From contig NZ_CP034433.1 in the NCBI RefSeq assembly GCF_003952345.1, positions 1,736,001 to 1,800,000 of the forward strand: a stretch of DNA of 64,000 nucleotides, in the 5' to 3' direction. The notes under the pieces were generated by a model. That model searched no databases and was not told the DNA's origin. It saw only the letters and a program-made list of their open reading frames with translations. This DNA is from Iodobacter ciconiae (GTDB taxonomy: Bacteria > Pseudomonadota > Gammaproteobacteria > Burkholderiales > Chitinibacteraceae). The position numbers and the translations under genes were made by a program. This document shows, piece after piece, positions 17,323 to 29,589 of this stretch; position 1 is the stretch's first letter, and every line of letters starts with the position of its first letter.

Positions 17323-18330
17323 TCAGCGCAAATAACTCTCTGTTGGCACAATCACTAATCCTGCACGCTGCCCAACAGCAATATCAGGGTTAGGAAAGAT
17401 CACCCGGGCATCGGTTTCATGCACAACATACTGCATGCCTTCATCCTCAGCCAGAATGGTACCGGGAGCCAGCGGGGTAAAATTATCCATTTTTGCATCA
17501 ATATGTAAAACGAAAGCATCGCTCTGCTTGATGATTTCGCGCGAGACTTTATACAAACCCAAATGAGCGGGCACCACATCACCATCCGGTAAATCTCCGC
17601 TGATTAAACCTTCCAGATAGGCCTGCATTTTACTTAAATCCACACCGCCATTTTGCCCAAAAGGCATCGCCCGGCCCAGCTCAATGGTAAAGGCCGCTGC
17701 ACCGCAATGCTGGCTGGAGAAAAACGAGAATGTAGTCGATGTGGTTGATTGCAAAAGCACCGCATCCACACCTGCGCTGGCTAAACGAGCCACCTGCAAA
17801 GGATCAAAATCCCGGCCCTGTGGTGGTAAGGGGTAAATAGCAAATTTTTCAATCAGGGAGCCATGAATCGCCGTATGTAAATCGTAATGAAGACGCGGCT
17901 TACTATCCTGAATCGATCTGGAAAAAAACCGCATCAGCTGCATTTCCAGCATAGCGGCACGGCGAGCTTCATCGCCGTCTTCCACATCCGGCAGACGGCA
18001 AAACAAGCGGTTCATATCCTGATCAATGCAGCGCACACCCTGACGCATGGCCTCAATATTACCAAACACACAAAGTACGCGTGCGCGCACTTTTAACTGA
18101 CCTTCTAAAATCTGGCTGACAATCCGATCAAGTAGTTCGACAGGTGCCGTTTCATTGCCATGAATACCGCAGCTCAGCACCATATCCAGCTGTCTGTCAC
18201 CTGGATTTTTAGGCTCAAAGCGAATCACCCCTTCATCCATCACCTGCACATGCGTGCCATTGGGCAGGCAATATGGCAAGGCAATACAGGTTTTACCTGC
18301 CAAAGTTTGTTCTAAAAAAGAGTTACTCAT
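17323..18330 (-). CDS. astE: Succinylglutamate desuccinylase
   Basis: Last step of the arginine succinyltransferase pathway: N-succinylglutamate to glutamate and succinate. The 335-residue protein is an M14-like zinc enzyme. Ligands are visible in LSCGIHGNETAPVELL (His and Glu) and LHYDLHTAIHGS (His), with RCIDQDMNRLF and TIELGRAMPFGQN (catalytic Glu) further on. Start is the ATG at 18330. It is the fourth ast gene in transcription order but is separated from astB by 195 bases containing an intrinsic terminator, so it may have its own promoter. I saw no clear promoter there. Confidence 0.95.
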   Translation of the reverse strand: MSNSFLEQTLAGKTCIALPYCLPNGTHVQVMDEGVIRFEPKNPGDRQLDMVLSCGIHGNETAPVELLDRIVSQILEGQLKVRARVLCVFGNIEAMRQGVRCIDQDMNRLFCRLPDVEDGDEARRAAMLEMQLMRFFSRSIQDSKPRLHYDLHTAIHGSLIEKFAIYPLPPQGRDFDPLQVARLASAGVDAVLLQSTTSTTFSFFSSQHCGAAAFTIELGRAMPFGQNGGVDLSKMQAYLEGLISGDLPDGDVVPAHLGLYKVSREIIKQSDAFVLHIDAKMDNFTPLAPGTILAEDEGMQYVVHETDARVIFPNPDIAVGQRAGLVIVPTESYLR

Positions 18331-18492
18331 TTCCGGTCGTTTTCTTTTTGAATAGTTTGTCAGTCTAGCAGATTGTGACAGGAGGCTATTGCCGCCCGCC
18401 CGCGCCCGCGGTTTGCCCAGCCAGTATCAAAGGGCCAGTGCAGTGCGTAAACAGCACCCCATAGCGAAGTCGCTCATCTGCTTCCAAAATAA

Positions 18493-18521
18493 AAAATAAG
18501 GCGCATTTCGCGCCTTATTTT
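18493..18521. terminator. Intrinsic terminator after astB
   Basis: AAAATAAGGCGC (18493-18504) pairs with GCGCCTTATTTT (18510-18521) around a 5-nt loop; on the minus strand it is followed by a T-rich run. It starts only a few bases after the astB stop and separates astB from astE. Confidence 0.9.
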
Positions 18522-18525
18522 CTTA

Positions 18526-19863
18526 TCAAGCCAGCTGGCAGGGATAAATCGAGCCCAGATGTAAAATCTGAGTCAGCTCATCCAGCGCTGTGCGTACTTC
18601 AATAATCAGCTGGGGATCGGCCAAATCGGCCTCGGTGAGGCGATCGCGATAATGCTGGTCTACCCAGGTATTCAAGCTGGCAAACAGCGCATCATTCATC
18701 CAGATATGCGGGTTCACAGCCGCCAGCTCTTTTTCCTGCAATGCCACACGTAAGCGTAAGCAAGCCGGGCCTCCGCCGTTTTGCATACTTTGCTTCAAAT
18801 CGAACACCATCAGCTCGGCAATCGGGCCATTACTGGCCAGCATACCCTGCAAGTAATCCCAAACCGCAGGTGTGGCACGGCATTCATCCGGCACCACCAG
18901 ATTCTGACGGCCATCAGCCCGAGCCAGCAGCTGGCTGTTAAAGAGATATGACTTCACCGCATCGGCCACGCTCACTTGCACCAGCGGCACTTCAATGACC
19001 TGCAAACCACCACCGAGCTTAGCGTCCAGCTCGGCATAGACTGCCGCCTGCTGCAAAAAAGCTGTTTCGTGGACAAACAATACGCGCTGATTACCCACCG
19101 AAATCACATCATTATGAAACACCCCGGCATCAATCACCGCTGGGTTTTGCTGAGCAAATACCAGCTTATCTGAGCTTAAACCATGCAAACGGGCAATTGC
19201 CTCACCCGCTTCTCTTGTCTGGCGTGCCGGGAATTTCTGTGGCTCCACTGCGCCGCCCCAGTGCTGGCGGCCATAAACAAAAAATTCAACACCCGCTTTG
19301 GCATAGTCATGACAAAAACGGGTGTGGTTTGCCGCACCTTCATCGCCAAACACGGCTTGCATCGGCAAGGCATCATGATGAGCAAAAACTGCATCATTAT
19401 TAAACATTGCTTTGAGCGAACGGGTGGTTTGAGCATGCTCGATTGCACGGTGAAACTTATTTTGCAAATTGGCAGCCGTAAAGTGCACACGGCCATCTGC
19501 AGTATCTGCTGAAGGGCTGACGGTTGCGGCATTGGCAGTCCACATACTGGACGCAGAAGATACATTGGCCAAAAGGCCCGGCGAGGCTTTGGCCACCGCA
19601 GCCAGCACGCTGGCGTCATCCCCGCCAAAACCCAGCTCACGCAACAAGCCAATAGCCGGGCGCTCTTGCGGCACAAACACGCCCTGCTTATAACCCAGAT
19701 CAGCCAGCGCTTTCATTTTGGCCAGGCCTTGCTTGGCCGCCTCACGCGGGTTAGCTGCTTTATTAGCATTGGATGTAGACGCCACATTACCAAAAGAATG
19801 GCCACCATAATGATGAGTCGGGCCCACTAAACCATCAAAATTGGCTTCAAAACTAATCGACAT
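18526..19863 (-). CDS. astB: N-succinylarginine dihydrolase
   Basis: Second step of the AST pathway: succinylarginine to succinylornithine, releasing CO2 and two NH3. The 445-residue protein has [18 protein letters not shown] at the N-terminus and the amidinotransferase-fold triad Glu175 (GDEGAANH), His250 ([11 protein letters not shown]) and Cys368 ([11 protein letters not shown]), matching the spacing of E. coli AstB (174, 248, 365). Length is normal. It is third in transcription order after astA and astD, 67 bases from astD, and is followed at once by a strong terminator. Confidence 0.97.
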   Translation of the reverse strand: MSISFEANFDGLVGPTHHYGGHSFGNVASTSNANKAANPREAAKQGLAKMKALADLGYKQGVFVPQERPAIGLLRELGFGGDDASVLAAVAKASPGLLANVSSASSMWTANAATVSPSADTADGRVHFTAANLQNKFHRAIEHAQTTRSLKAMFNNDAVFAHHDALPMQAVFGDEGAANHTRFCHDYAKAGVEFFVYGRQHWGGAVEPQKFPARQTREAGEAIARLHGLSSDKLVFAQQNPAVIDAGVFHNDVISVGNQRVLFVHETAFLQQAAVYAELDAKLGGGLQVIEVPLVQVSVADAVKSYLFNSQLLARADGRQNLVVPDECRATPAVWDYLQGMLASNGPIAELMVFDLKQSMQNGGGPACLRLRVALQEKELAAVNPHIWMNDALFASLNTWVDQHYRDRLTEADLADPQLIIEVRTALDELTQILHLGSIYPCQLA

Positions 19864-19930
19864 TTTTCTTTCTTCCTATCTCAAGACACAGGCGGGCAAA
19901 GATCACTCCGGCGGCCTGATTTCTCATCCA

Positions 19931-21394
<1,464 letters not shown>

Positions 21395-22414
21395 TTACCC
21401 CCTGGCAGATAGCGGTACCGCGCGCACGCTGTCACCCGCAGCAATGCCAAGCTGATCCAGAACAAGCTGTGTCAGTTGCAAACCACTGTCAGTTTTCTGT
21501 GCAATGGCAATGACACAGCGAAACCCCAGCAGCTGACGGTTTGAAACCAGCCATGGGATGCCAGCCTCCGTACTCACCGGCTGAGCCTCATAGCAATCAC
21601 TTGCGCGCACCGCCCGTACCTGCTCCAGCTCGCATTCCAGTGTCGGGCCCGCATCAAAAATATCCACATAACCTTGGTAATGAAAGCCCTCTGCCTCCAG
21701 CATGGCACGGGCAGGACGTGTAGCTGCGTGCACTTCTCCAATGACCTGGCGTGCTTCTTCGGGCAAAAAACAGGTGTAAATCGGATGTTGCGGCATCAGT
21801 TCGGCAATAAACGATTTACTGCCAACGTAAGACAAGAAGTCGGCGCGGGCAAAATCCATACGAAAAAAATGCCGCCCCAGGCTCTCCCAGAACGGCGAGC
21901 GTCCCTCTTCATCCGAAATTCCGCGCATTTCGGCAATAATGCGATGCGAAAAACGGGCACTGTGCTCGGCCATAAACAAAAAACGCGCCTTGGACAAAAG
22001 GCTGCCATTGCCATCTTTACGATAATGAGGCAACAAAAACAAAGAACAAAGCTCACTGGAGCCAGTCATATCACTGTTTAAAAACAGGGTTTCCAGTTGC
22101 TTATAAATACCCAACTCACGTGAGGCATGCACATTGATGCCTACCCGGTAGTTGTACCAGGTTTCATGCATACCCACGGCCACCTCAATGCCTGAAGTGC
22201 CGACAATTTTACCGGTGAGCTCGTCCTCAAGCACAAACACATAACTTGCATCTGCAGCATCTGGGGCAGCAGTATTAAGCGAAGTTTCACTAGCTAAAAT
22301 TCGCGCAGACAGACGTTCAGGATTGGCCTGCAGCGTGGTTACCCCCACTCCGGCTTCTTTTGCCAAAGCCAGCAGTTCGGGTAAATCTTCTGTCTCAATC
22401 GGGCGAATCAACAT
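21395..22414 (-). CDS. astA: Arginine N-succinyltransferase
   Basis: Commits arginine to the AST pathway by succinylating the alpha-amino group with succinyl-CoA. The 339-residue protein has the AstA/AruFG features MLIRPIETEDLPELLALAKEAG, SYVFVLEDELTGKIVGTSGIE, RVGINVHASRELGIY, SELCSLFLLPHYRKDGNGSLLSKARFLF and RGISDEEGRSPFWESLGRHFF. A single gene rather than the aruF/aruG pair of Pseudomonas. The ATG has GAGGAGT upstream. First gene of the ast cluster. No astC (succinylornithine transaminase) is adjacent on either side; ArgD elsewhere could supply that step. Confidence 0.96.
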   Translation of the reverse strand: MLIRPIETEDLPELLALAKEAGVGVTTLQANPERLSARILASETSLNTAAPDAADASYVFVLEDELTGKIVGTSGIEVAVGMHETWYNYRVGINVHASRELGIYKQLETLFLNSDMTGSSELCSLFLLPHYRKDGNGSLLSKARFLFMAEHSARFSHRIIAEMRGISDEEGRSPFWESLGRHFFRMDFARADFLSYVGSKSFIAELMPQHPIYTCFLPEEARQVIGEVHAATRPARAMLEAEGFHYQGYVDIFDAGPTLECELEQVRAVRASDCYEAQPVSTEAGIPWLVSNRQLLGFRCVIAIAQKTDSGLQLTQLVLDQLGIAAGDSVRAVPLSARG

Positions 22415-23100
22415 TCAAAAAACTCCTCTTTAATCAGGCAGTTTACTGCTCATAAATCACTACAAAAGAGCAGAAAACCCAGATATATGCTCATTCTCAG
22501 CTGCAAACCTAAATCTCTGGACGCATAGTGTGCCCTTCGCCCTGCAGATCTTCAAATAAGGCAATACCACTCACAAAAATATTCAAACAATATTCAGAAT
22601 GACTGCAGTGCGCCCCTTAAAGAGGCTCACAACAACTAAACCATGCCATTCATCCCGAGAACACAAGCTCAATTGAGAAAAGCTGCCATGCATAACATAA
22701 GTACAGCTACTATTTTCAATCGCTAGCAGTGATCAGCCAATTATCTTTAATACCACTTTAAAATCTAACAAAGCGCACTTTTCATTACATCGGGACAAGC
22801 CCCAACTGTTTGATATGCCCTTGTAAACAGACACTAATTTAATTACTTGCTTTCAAGTTAAGCCAAAATTGACTATGAATAAGTCACCGATAAAGTAGAT
22901 AAAAAGGCCTGAAAGTGAAGCGCGTGCTTATAAAATACAGTAGCAAAATAGCCACAGGCAGCTGCCGGCAAGCTAATAATAAAAATCTGATGGGCGGGCA
23001 CAGCGCCTTAACACTCACGACTCTGCGAAAAACAATACAACCCTGACCACCGACAGCCAGAAACATGCTTCATCAGGCCATCACAACAGGATGCCACCCA
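22415..23100. other. Divergent intergenic region between astA and the chemosensory cluster
   Basis: About 690 A/T-rich bases without a credible gene; the short open frames lack family features and ribosome sites. Possible signals: TTGACT (22869-22874), 16 bases, TAAAGT (22891-22896) on the plus strand, a fair sigma-70 promoter toward the chemosensory genes, overlapping ACCGATAA (22886-22893), which resembles a FliA -10 box without its -35. AATATTCA occurs twice 11 bases apart (22578-22585, 22589-22596), resembling ArgR half-sites. All are weak. Confidence 0.4.
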
Positions 23101-23418
23101 ATGCCCATCACACACAAAATTCAAAATGACCTTTGCACTATTTTAATCAGAGGGGAAATCTCCATTTACACCTCGAAACTCATGCAGGAAACACTCCTCG
23201 AATTATTACAATCAGAACACATAATTCATATTGATTTATCTGAAGTCAATGAAATTGACAGCGCTGGAATTCAACTTTTAATTAGTTTAAAAAAATATGC
23301 ACACAATAAAAAAACCACATTGCAGTTCCAAGAACATAGCCTGTGTGTACTGGATGTAATTGATCTTTACAATATTGCAGCCGAACTGGGTGACCCGCTC
23401 GTACTCACCCAGCGCTGA
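23101..23418 (+). CDS. Single-domain STAS protein
   Basis: A 105-residue stand-alone STAS domain, related to anti-sigma-factor antagonists such as SpoIIAA. The key motif is LSEVNEIDSAGIQLLISL near residues 50-67, with the potentially phosphorylated Ser in DSAG. The frame opens at 23065, but ATG at 23101 is preceded by AGGA and gives the normal domain N-terminus. It is the first gene of the chemosensory cluster, 57 bases ahead of cheA. STAS genes at this place occur in several proteobacterial chemosensory clusters, where their role is poorly known. No kinase or sigma factor partner is nearby. Confidence 0.85.
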   Translation: MPITHKIQNDLCTILIRGEISIYTSKLMQETLLELLQSEHIIHIDLSEVNEIDSAGIQLLISLKKYAHNKKTTLQFQEHSLCVLDVIDLYNIAAELGDPLVLTQR

Positions 23419-23475
23419 TCATGAACAATTTACAATCAAAAATGGCATAGGCCCAAGCCAGCCCGGGAGCACTAA

Positions 23476-25671
23476 ATGGATTTAGACAGCGCCAGAGAAG
23501 CTCTTATTGAAGAGGCCAGAGACCTGCTTAATTCAATGGAATCAGCACTTCTTACTATTGAAGGCAGTAATGCCAGTAGTGAAGAAATTGATTCACTGTT
23601 TCGTGTGGCACACACCATAAAAGGCTCTGCGGCGCTTTTTTCTCTCGATCATATTGTTCTTTTCACCCATAGCATGGAAAGCTTACTGGATTTAGTCAGA
23701 AATAATGAAATCAGTATCAATGAAAAAATGATTTCTATTTTGCTTGACTGTAAAGATTATCTCAGCCTGTTAATTAATGCAGTAGAAAACAAAACAGAAA
23801 ATATTGATCCAGATCCGGAAAACCGTGCAACACTGCTTAACCTGCTCGATACTTTTTTAATACCAACGAACCAGATACAAACAATATCTTCCACGGACTC
23901 CATTGAAAAAGACGAGCAAAAACAGGCAGGAGACAGCCACTGGCATATTTCTTTGCGTTTTAATAAAAATAATTTAATTAACGGCATGGATCCGCTCGAA
24001 TTTATTCGATATTTATGCACTCTGGGCAAGATAAGTTATATCTATACAATTACTGACAATATCCCTCCTCTAGACAATATTAATACAGAAGACTGCTATT
24101 TAGGTTTTGAAATAGATCTCGAATCCAGCAAAGATAAAAAAACCATTGAAAGCGCATTTGATTTTATTCGTAAAGACAGCACAATACGCATTCTCCCCCC
24201 GCATGCAAAAATGCAGGAATATATTGACCTTATTCACTCACTCCCCGAGCCCCCACAGCTTCTGGGTGAAATTATTCTGAAAGGAGGATCAATCACACCA
24301 TTAGAGCTGGAGGAAATTCTTCACATTCAAAAAACCGAGCCAGACCGGCAACTGGGCAGTATTTTTGTCGAAGAAAACATTGTTGCAGCCCCTGTTGTCG
24401 CAGCCGCATTGCAAAAACAAAAACAAATTGAAGATAAAAAAAATAGTGAGCTGAAGTTTATCAAAGTGGAAGCAGGCAAACTCGATACTCTGATCAATAT
24501 GGTAGGGGAGCTCGTTATTGCAGGAGCTGCCGCCAATTTAATTTCAAAAAAATCTAATAACCCAGCAATGAATGAAGCTTGTGCTAATTTATCTGAACTG
24601 GTAGAACAAATCAGAAACAGTGCATTAAACCTAAGAATGGTACAAATCAAAGAAGTGTTCGAACGCTTCCCCAGAGTTATTCGTGATACCGCTAAAGATT
24701 TAAATAAACAAATCAATCTTAAATTAATGGGGACAGAAACAGAATTAGACAAAAGCATGATAGAAAAATTAAGTGACCCACTTATGCATATTATTCGTAA
24801 CGCCCTTGATCATGGCATTGAGCTGCCACAAGACAGAATAAATAAAGGAAAAGCAGCGCAGGGAGAAATCATCCTAAATGCCTTTCATGACTCAGGCAGC
24901 GTGGTTATTGAAATCAGCGATGATGGTGCAGGATTAAATAAAGAACGTATTTTAAACAAAGCAATAGAAAAAAAATTAATCAACAAAGAAGCCATTCTCA
25001 GTGAACATGAAATTCATCAGCTCATTTTTGCTGCAGGGTTTTCTACCGCAGAAACAATCACCCACCTATCTGGCCGTGGCGTAGGCATGGATGTAGTTAA
25101 ACGCAATATTGAGCAATTGCGTGGGGAAGTAGAAGTTTTATCCGAAGAAGACTCAGGAAGTATTTTTAGTATTCGCCTACCGCTTACGATGGCAATTATT
25201 GATGGTTTTCAAGTAATGGTTGCCGATTCTACCTTTGTTATTCCTCTTGATTTGGTACTGGAATGCGCCGAGCTTACCCCCGATGACGAACAGCATAATT
25301 TTGTGAATTTACGTGGAAAAGTATTGCCTTTTATTCGTTTACGCAACCTCTTTGATTTACCAGAAAACAAGAGCAATAAAGAAAATATTGTGGTAATTCA
25401 ATATGGTCAACATCGAGCAGGGCTTGTTGTTGATAAGTTAATTGGTGAATTTCAGGCTGTCATCAAGCCACTTGGCCTGCTATTTAAAGAATTAAAAGGT
25501 ATTAGTGGTTCCACAATTCTTGGGTCAGGGGAAGTAGCACTTATTTTGGATGTTGCCCAACTGGTGCAGTTTGCTCATAAAAAAGCAGACATATCACGCA
25601 ATACTACCCATAAAACACCACTATTACCACTTCCTATTCCAACAACAAGCAGTAGTGATGGAGAACAATAA
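23476..25671 (+). CDS. cheA: Chemotaxis histidine kinase CheA
   Basis: Kinase of the receptor array; phosphorylates response regulators and CheB. Domains in the 731 residues: HPt (1-110) with phospho-accepting His46 in [15 protein letters not shown]; a middle region (about 150-245) starting [25 protein letters not shown] and a further stretch (LGEIILKGG, then [11 protein letters not shown]) in place of a standard CheY-binding P2; the dimerisation helices ([21 protein letters not shown]); an ATPase domain with [18 protein letters not shown] and [10 protein letters not shown]; and a C-terminal CheW-like domain. The non-standard middle region suggests it talks to partners other than a classical CheY. 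The start has GGGAG upstream. One base separates its stop from the receptor ATG. Confidence 0.96.
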   Translation: MDLDSAREALIEEARDLLNSMESALLTIEGSNASSEEIDSLFRVAHTIKGSAALFSLDHIVLFTHSMESLLDLVRNNEISINEKMISILLDCKDYLSLLINAVENKTENIDPDPENRATLLNLLDTFLIPTNQIQTISSTDSIEKDEQKQAGDSHWHISLRFNKNNLINGMDPLEFIRYLCTLGKISYIYTITDNIPPLDNINTEDCYLGFEIDLESSKDKKTIESAFDFIRKDSTIRILPPHAKMQEYIDLIHSLPEPPQLLGEIILKGGSITPLELEEILHIQKTEPDRQLGSIFVEENIVAAPVVAAALQKQKQIEDKKNSELKFIKVEAGKLDTLINMVGELVIAGAAANLISKKSNNPAMNEACANLSELVEQIRNSALNLRMVQIKEVFERFPRVIRDTAKDLNKQINLKLMGTETELDKSMIEKLSDPLMHIIRNALDHGIELPQDRINKGKAAQGEIILNAFHDSGSVVIEISDDGAGLNKERILNKAIEKKLINKEAILSEHEIHQLIFAAGFSTAETITHLSGRGVGMDVVKRNIEQLRGEVEVLSEEDSGSIFSIRLPLTMAIIDGFQVMVADSTFVIPLDLVLECAELTPDDEQHNFVNLRGKVLPFIRLRNLFDLPENKSNKENIVVIQYGQHRAGLVVDKLIGEFQAVIKPLGLLFKELKGISGSTILGSGEVALILDVAQLVQFAHKKADISRNTTHKTPLLPLPIPTTSSSDGEQ

Positions 25672-25672
25672 A

Positions 25673-27205
25673 ATGAACTGGATTAAAAATGCCAAAATCG
25701 GCAACAAACTGCTTATTTCATTTATGCTTATTGCAAGCATATCGCTATTGGTAGGGATTATCGGCATTAGTAAAATAGCACAGCTCAATAAACTAGTGCA
25801 ATATATGTATACTGACCAACTTATCCCAATCAAAGATAATGCTAATGCCAATTTACAAGCTGTTTACATTGCAAGAAGGCTCAATTTCTATGTTTTTTCT
25901 AACGATGAAAAAATGCAAAAAGAAATTGTCTTAGAAATGGATAATTACGAAAAAAAAATGATGGAGCTCATTGCAAAATTTAACAATACGCAACAAACCG
26001 AAACATCTCAAAAAATCATTCAGGAATTGCCTGCAGACTGGCAGGCTTTTAAAGCAACACAACAAAAAGTAATTCATTCTGTTGACCAGAAAGAAGATAT
26101 AGAAAAAACAAAACAAATTATTTTAAATGAAGTTCGCCCTGCTTTTCAAAAATTTGATGACAATTTATCTGCCCTTCTTGATATAAAAGAGACAACCAGC
26201 AAACAATCTTTCGAGCATGCCAATGAAGTGACTGCACAAATCACCATACTCATGGCAAGCATTATTATCTGCTCTTTTTTAATTTCAATCATGATTGCTT
26301 TTTTTATCACCCGCCAAATTATGCGTCAAATTGGCGGGGAACCAAGTCTTGCCGTCAGTATTGCAAACCAGGTAGCCAGCGGCAACCTAACGATTAACAC
26401 CACACTCACCCAGGGCGATCAGTCCAGCATTATTTTTTCGCTACAAAAAATGACTCATACGCTCAACCAAGTCATGAGCAATATTTACTCTACATCAAAT
26501 GCCCTGGCCAGCTCATCCGAGCAAGTAAGCGCTGCATCCCAGAACCTGTCACAAAACGCCTCTGAGCAGGCAGCCAGCATAGAAGAAACCAGCTCATCTC
26601 TCGAAGAAATCACCTCAACCATTTCGCAAAACAATGAAAATGCCAAAATAACAGAAGGAATCTCTGGCAAAGCCTCCGTTAAAGCGGCTGAAGGCGGAGC
26701 TGCCGTAAAAGAAACAGTATTTGCCATGCAGCTGATTACTGGAAAAATTAAAATCATTGACGATATTGCCTATCAAACCAACTTGCTTGCGCTTAACGCC
26801 GCCATTGAGGCGGCGCGTGCAGGAGAGCATGGAAAAGGCTTTGCCGTTGTTGCTGCCGAAGTACGTAAACTTGCGGAACGCAGCCAGATTGCAGCTCAGG
26901 AGATCAGCGAGCTTGCCGACAGCAGCGTACGGCAAGCGGCAGGCGCTGGCGAGCGGCTGGGAGAAATTGTACCTTTAATCAAAAAAACAGCCGATCTGGT
27001 CGAAGAAATTTCAGCGGCTTCCCAGGAGCAATCCAGCGGCATAGAGCAAATCAATACCGCCATGAGCCAAATTTCACAAACAACCCAAGGCAATGCCGCT
27101 GCGGCAGAAGAGCTCAATTCAACAGCAGAAGAGCTTTCTATTCATGCCTCGCGTTTACAGGAAATGATTGGTTTTTTTCAAACGGGGAAAACCTCAAAAA
27201 TATAA
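25673..27205 (+). CDS. Methyl-accepting chemotaxis protein
   Basis: Transmembrane chemoreceptor of 510 residues: first membrane helix at about 11-33 ([20 protein letters not shown]), a periplasmic four-helix-bundle type sensor (about 35-185), a second membrane helix ([21 protein letters not shown]), HAMP, and a cytoplasmic signalling domain with the hairpin tip [30 protein letters not shown]. By eye the tip and flanks ([18 protein letters not shown], then [19 protein letters not shown]) are like 34H-class receptors. There is no C-terminal pentapeptide for CheR/CheB docking. The frame opens inside cheA at 25550; ATG at 25673, after GGAGAACAA, is preferred. Ligand unknown. Confidence 0.93.
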   Translation: MNWIKNAKIGNKLLISFMLIASISLLVGIIGISKIAQLNKLVQYMYTDQLIPIKDNANANLQAVYIARRLNFYVFSNDEKMQKEIVLEMDNYEKKMMELIAKFNNTQQTETSQKIIQELPADWQAFKATQQKVIHSVDQKEDIEKTKQIILNEVRPAFQKFDDNLSALLDIKETTSKQSFEHANEVTAQITILMASIIICSFLISIMIAFFITRQIMRQIGGEPSLAVSIANQVASGNLTINTTLTQGDQSSIIFSLQKMTHTLNQVMSNIYSTSNALASSSEQVSAASQNLSQNASEQAASIEETSSSLEEITSTISQNNENAKITEGISGKASVKAAEGGAAVKETVFAMQLITGKIKIIDDIAYQTNLLALNAAIEAARAGEHGKGFAVVAAEVRKLAERSQIAAQEISELADSSVRQAAGAGERLGEIVPLIKKTADLVEEISAASQEQSSGIEQINTAMSQISQTTQGNAAAAEELNSTAEELSIHASRLQEMIGFFQTGKTSKI

Positions 27206-27274
27206 ACCTAAAATACACAACAATGCACTTGTCGGCTTAGGCCGTGTTTTTTGCCTTTACCAAGGAATAAACTC

Positions 27275-27844
27275 ATGAATATCCGCAACCTAAGGAAAAA
27301 TAAAGAAGAGCATCTTGCCTTGGCCCAGTCAGAAGAAAAGCAATACCTTACTTTCATGCTAAATCAAGAATTATTTGCCGTCGTCATTCACAATATCAAA
27401 GAGATTATTGAGTATGCCGGCGTCACCGAGGTCCCTCTGATGCCGCGTTTTATGCATGGCGTTATTAATATGCGTGGCGCAGTTATTCCGGTCATAGATT
27501 TAGCCGTACGTTTTGGCAAAGGCAGCAGCACAATTGGCCGGCGCTCTTGTGTGGTTATTCTGGAAGTCTTTTTTTCCGAGGCGTATCACGATGTGGGTGT
27601 ATTGGTAGATTCGGTTAACGAAGTCATTGAAATCTCTGCTTCAAAAATCGAGCCACCACCCGAATTTGGCGCGAAAGTGCGTAGTGAATTTATCTCGGGA
27701 ATCGGCACGATCAATGATAAATTCGTCATCATTCTGGACGTAAATCATGCGCTTTCTTTAGGTGAAATGGTCGAACTCGTTGATGAAAAAATTAATTCAA
27801 GCTCGGAGCATCGCATAAGCTTTAATGCTGACGAAATGCAATAG
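27275..27844 (+). CDS. cheW: Coupling protein CheW
   Basis: Links receptors to CheA in the array. The 189-residue protein has a CheW fold: YLTFMLNQELFAVVIHNIKEIIEYAGVTEVPLMPRFMHGVINMRGAVIPVIDLAVRFG is typical for the first half, and VGVLVDSVNEVIEISASKIEPPPEFG for the second. An N-terminal extension of about 28 charged residues precedes the domain. ATG at 27275 with AGGA eight bases upstream is chosen over the longer frame from 27251. The stop shares a base with the GTG of the next frame. In related clusters a cheR usually lies between cheW and cheD; here they are contiguous. Confidence 0.93.
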   Translation: MNIRNLRKNKEEHLALAQSEEKQYLTFMLNQELFAVVIHNIKEIIEYAGVTEVPLMPRFMHGVINMRGAVIPVIDLAVRFGKGSSTIGRRSCVVILEVFFSEAYHDVGVLVDSVNEVIEISASKIEPPPEFGAKVRSEFISGIGTINDKFVIILDVNHALSLGEMVELVDEKINSSSEHRISFNADEMQ

Positions 27845-28323
27845 TGGCGTGTAACAACACCATGTCAGTTAAACGCATTATATTACTCCCTGGTGATGTG
27901 CATTTTTCTCGGGCACCTGACCAGCTTTACACCCTTCTTGGCTCCTGCCTTGCCATCACAGCATGGCATCCACAGCGCCTGCTCGGTGGCATGTGCCACT
28001 TTCTACTTCCCAAGCCCGCTCACAATACTGCACCGGACGGGCGTTACGGCAGCGACGCTTTTAATTTGCTTTGCCAGTTTATGCAACAAAACACCACCTT
28101 CCCCAATGAATACCGCTATCAAATTTATGGTGGCAGCAATATTTTACAAACAACCATCAAAGATTCATCCATTGGCAGCCGCAATATTTATGCTGCCAAA
28201 CAAATTTTGCTTAACGCTGCACTCAGTATTGATTTCGAAGATACGGGAGGCAACTATTCACGCAAAATTTTACTCGATTTAAAAACTGGAAAAATCACCG
28301 TGCACCACTTACGGCACGAATAA
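27844..28323 (+). CDS. cheD: Chemoreceptor glutamine deamidase CheD
   Basis: Deamidates receptor glutamines and so tunes adaptation. The 159-residue frame has the family core LLPGDVHFSRAPDQLYTLLGSCLAITAW with the catalytic Cys in GSC, GGMCHFLLP with the catalytic His, DGRYGSDAF, and YGGSNIL with GSRNI. Length is slightly short but complete. The start is either the GTG at 27844, overlapping the cheW stop, or the ATG at 27862; neither has a clear ribosome site, and coupling to cheW is likely. Confidence 0.93.
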   Translation: MACNNTMSVKRIILLPGDVHFSRAPDQLYTLLGSCLAITAWHPQRLLGGMCHFLLPKPAHNTAPDGRYGSDAFNLLCQFMQQNTTFPNEYRYQIYGGSNILQTTIKDSSIGSRNIYAAKQILLNAALSIDFEDTGGNYSRKILLDLKTGKITVHHLRHE

Positions 28324-28450
28324 ACATAAGCCAGGACATTTCATCTTTAATAACAAGAAAAGCCGCTAACTAAAAATACAAAAAAATCAACTCCAAAAGC
28401 ACAATTAACCCTCTATAACTAAGATTATGCTCATTAAGCAAGGCTAAACC

Positions 28451-29584
28451 ATGACCATTAAAGTCATGATCGTTGATGATTCTGCTGTAGTGCGGCAGGT
28501 CATGCTCGACACACTTTCTAAAGCCAGTGACATCCAGGTGATCGGCTCAGCCCCTGATCCTATTTTTGCCCGCGAAAAAATGGAAAAAGAATGGCCAGAT
28601 GTCATTGTGCTGGACATTGAAATGCCACGTATGGATGGCTTAACATTCCTAAAAAAAATCATGGCCGAACGGCCAACCCCCGTAGTGATCTGCTCATCCC
28701 TCACAGAAAAAGGAGCCGAAATCACCATGCAGGCCCTCTCTGCGGGCGCCCTGGCCATTATTACAAAACCCTCCTTAGGCCTAAGGGATTTTATTCAGGA
28801 CAGCTCGGCAGATCTGCTGCACGCCATTCGTGCAGCGTCCATGGCAAGGCTTCAGCGGCTACGCCCTACAGCTCCCGTACGCACAAGCCACAGCCCTAAC
28901 ACCCATTCAGGTGCTACTTCTTCCACCAGCGCCATGCAGGAGAGAATGGGCTCACCCAAGCTCTCGGCTGATGCTATTTTGCAGGCAGCGGGCAGCCAGA
29001 GCACTATTCAGACCACACACAAAATCATTGCTATTGGTACATCAACCGGCGGCACACAGGCACTGGAAAGCATTCTGCCCGAGCTACCCAAAACATCCCC
29101 CGGCATTGTAATTGTTCAGCATATGCCAGAAAAATTTACCGCATCCTTTGCCGCCCGGCTCAACAGCCTGTCACAAATCGAAGTGCGCGAAGCAAAAAGT
29201 AACGACCGCATTCTCCCGGGGCTGGCGCTCATTGCGCCTGGCGGTAAACATATGCTGGTCAAACGCAATGGCACGCAATACCACGTAGATGTTATCGATG
29301 GCCCCATGGTCAGCCGCCATCGTCCTTCAGTTGATGTTTTATTCCGGTCCGTCGCAAATGCAGCCGGACGCAATGCAATCGGATTTATTCTAACAGGCAT
29401 GGGTGATGACGGAGCAAGAGGCTTAAAGGAGCTCCACGATACGGGAGCTCACACCTATGCTCAGGACGAAGCTAGTTGCGTGGTTTTTGGCATGCCTAAA
29501 GAGGCCATTAAATTAGAAGCCAGTGATGAAATCATTGCACTTGAACGCATTCCTGACGTGATAGCCAAACTTTCTAACCGGTGA
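28451..29584 (+). CDS. cheB: Protein-glutamate methylesterase CheB
   Basis: Removes methyl groups from receptors; activated by CheA phosphorylation. The 377 residues comprise a receiver domain (1-125) with VDDSAVVRQ and phospho-acceptor Asp55 in [12 protein letters not shown], a long Ser/Thr/Gln-rich linker (about 135-188), and the esterase domain with Ser198 in IGTSTGG, His224 in VQHMPEKFT, and [13 protein letters not shown] carrying the catalytic Asp. It lies 127 bases after cheD and nine bases from the next start. No cheR is present in the cluster to supply the opposing methylation. Confidence 0.96.
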   Translation: MTIKVMIVDDSAVVRQVMLDTLSKASDIQVIGSAPDPIFAREKMEKEWPDVIVLDIEMPRMDGLTFLKKIMAERPTPVVICSSLTEKGAEITMQALSAGALAIITKPSLGLRDFIQDSSADLLHAIRAASMARLQRLRPTAPVRTSHSPNTHSGATSSTSAMQERMGSPKLSADAILQAAGSQSTIQTTHKIIAIGTSTGGTQALESILPELPKTSPGIVIVQHMPEKFTASFAARLNSLSQIEVREAKSNDRILPGLALIAPGGKHMLVKRNGTQYHVDVIDGPMVSRHRPSVDVLFRSVANAAGRNAIGFILTGMGDDGARGLKELHDTGAHTYAQDEASCVVFGMPKEAIKLEASDEIIALERIPDVIAKLSNR

Positions 29585-29589
29585 TAATT

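Noticed and set aside
22864..22893. FliA (sigma-28) promoter for the chemosensory cluster
   Set aside because: ACCGATAA resembles the -10, but no TAAA-type -35 lies at the required distance; kept only as a weak note.
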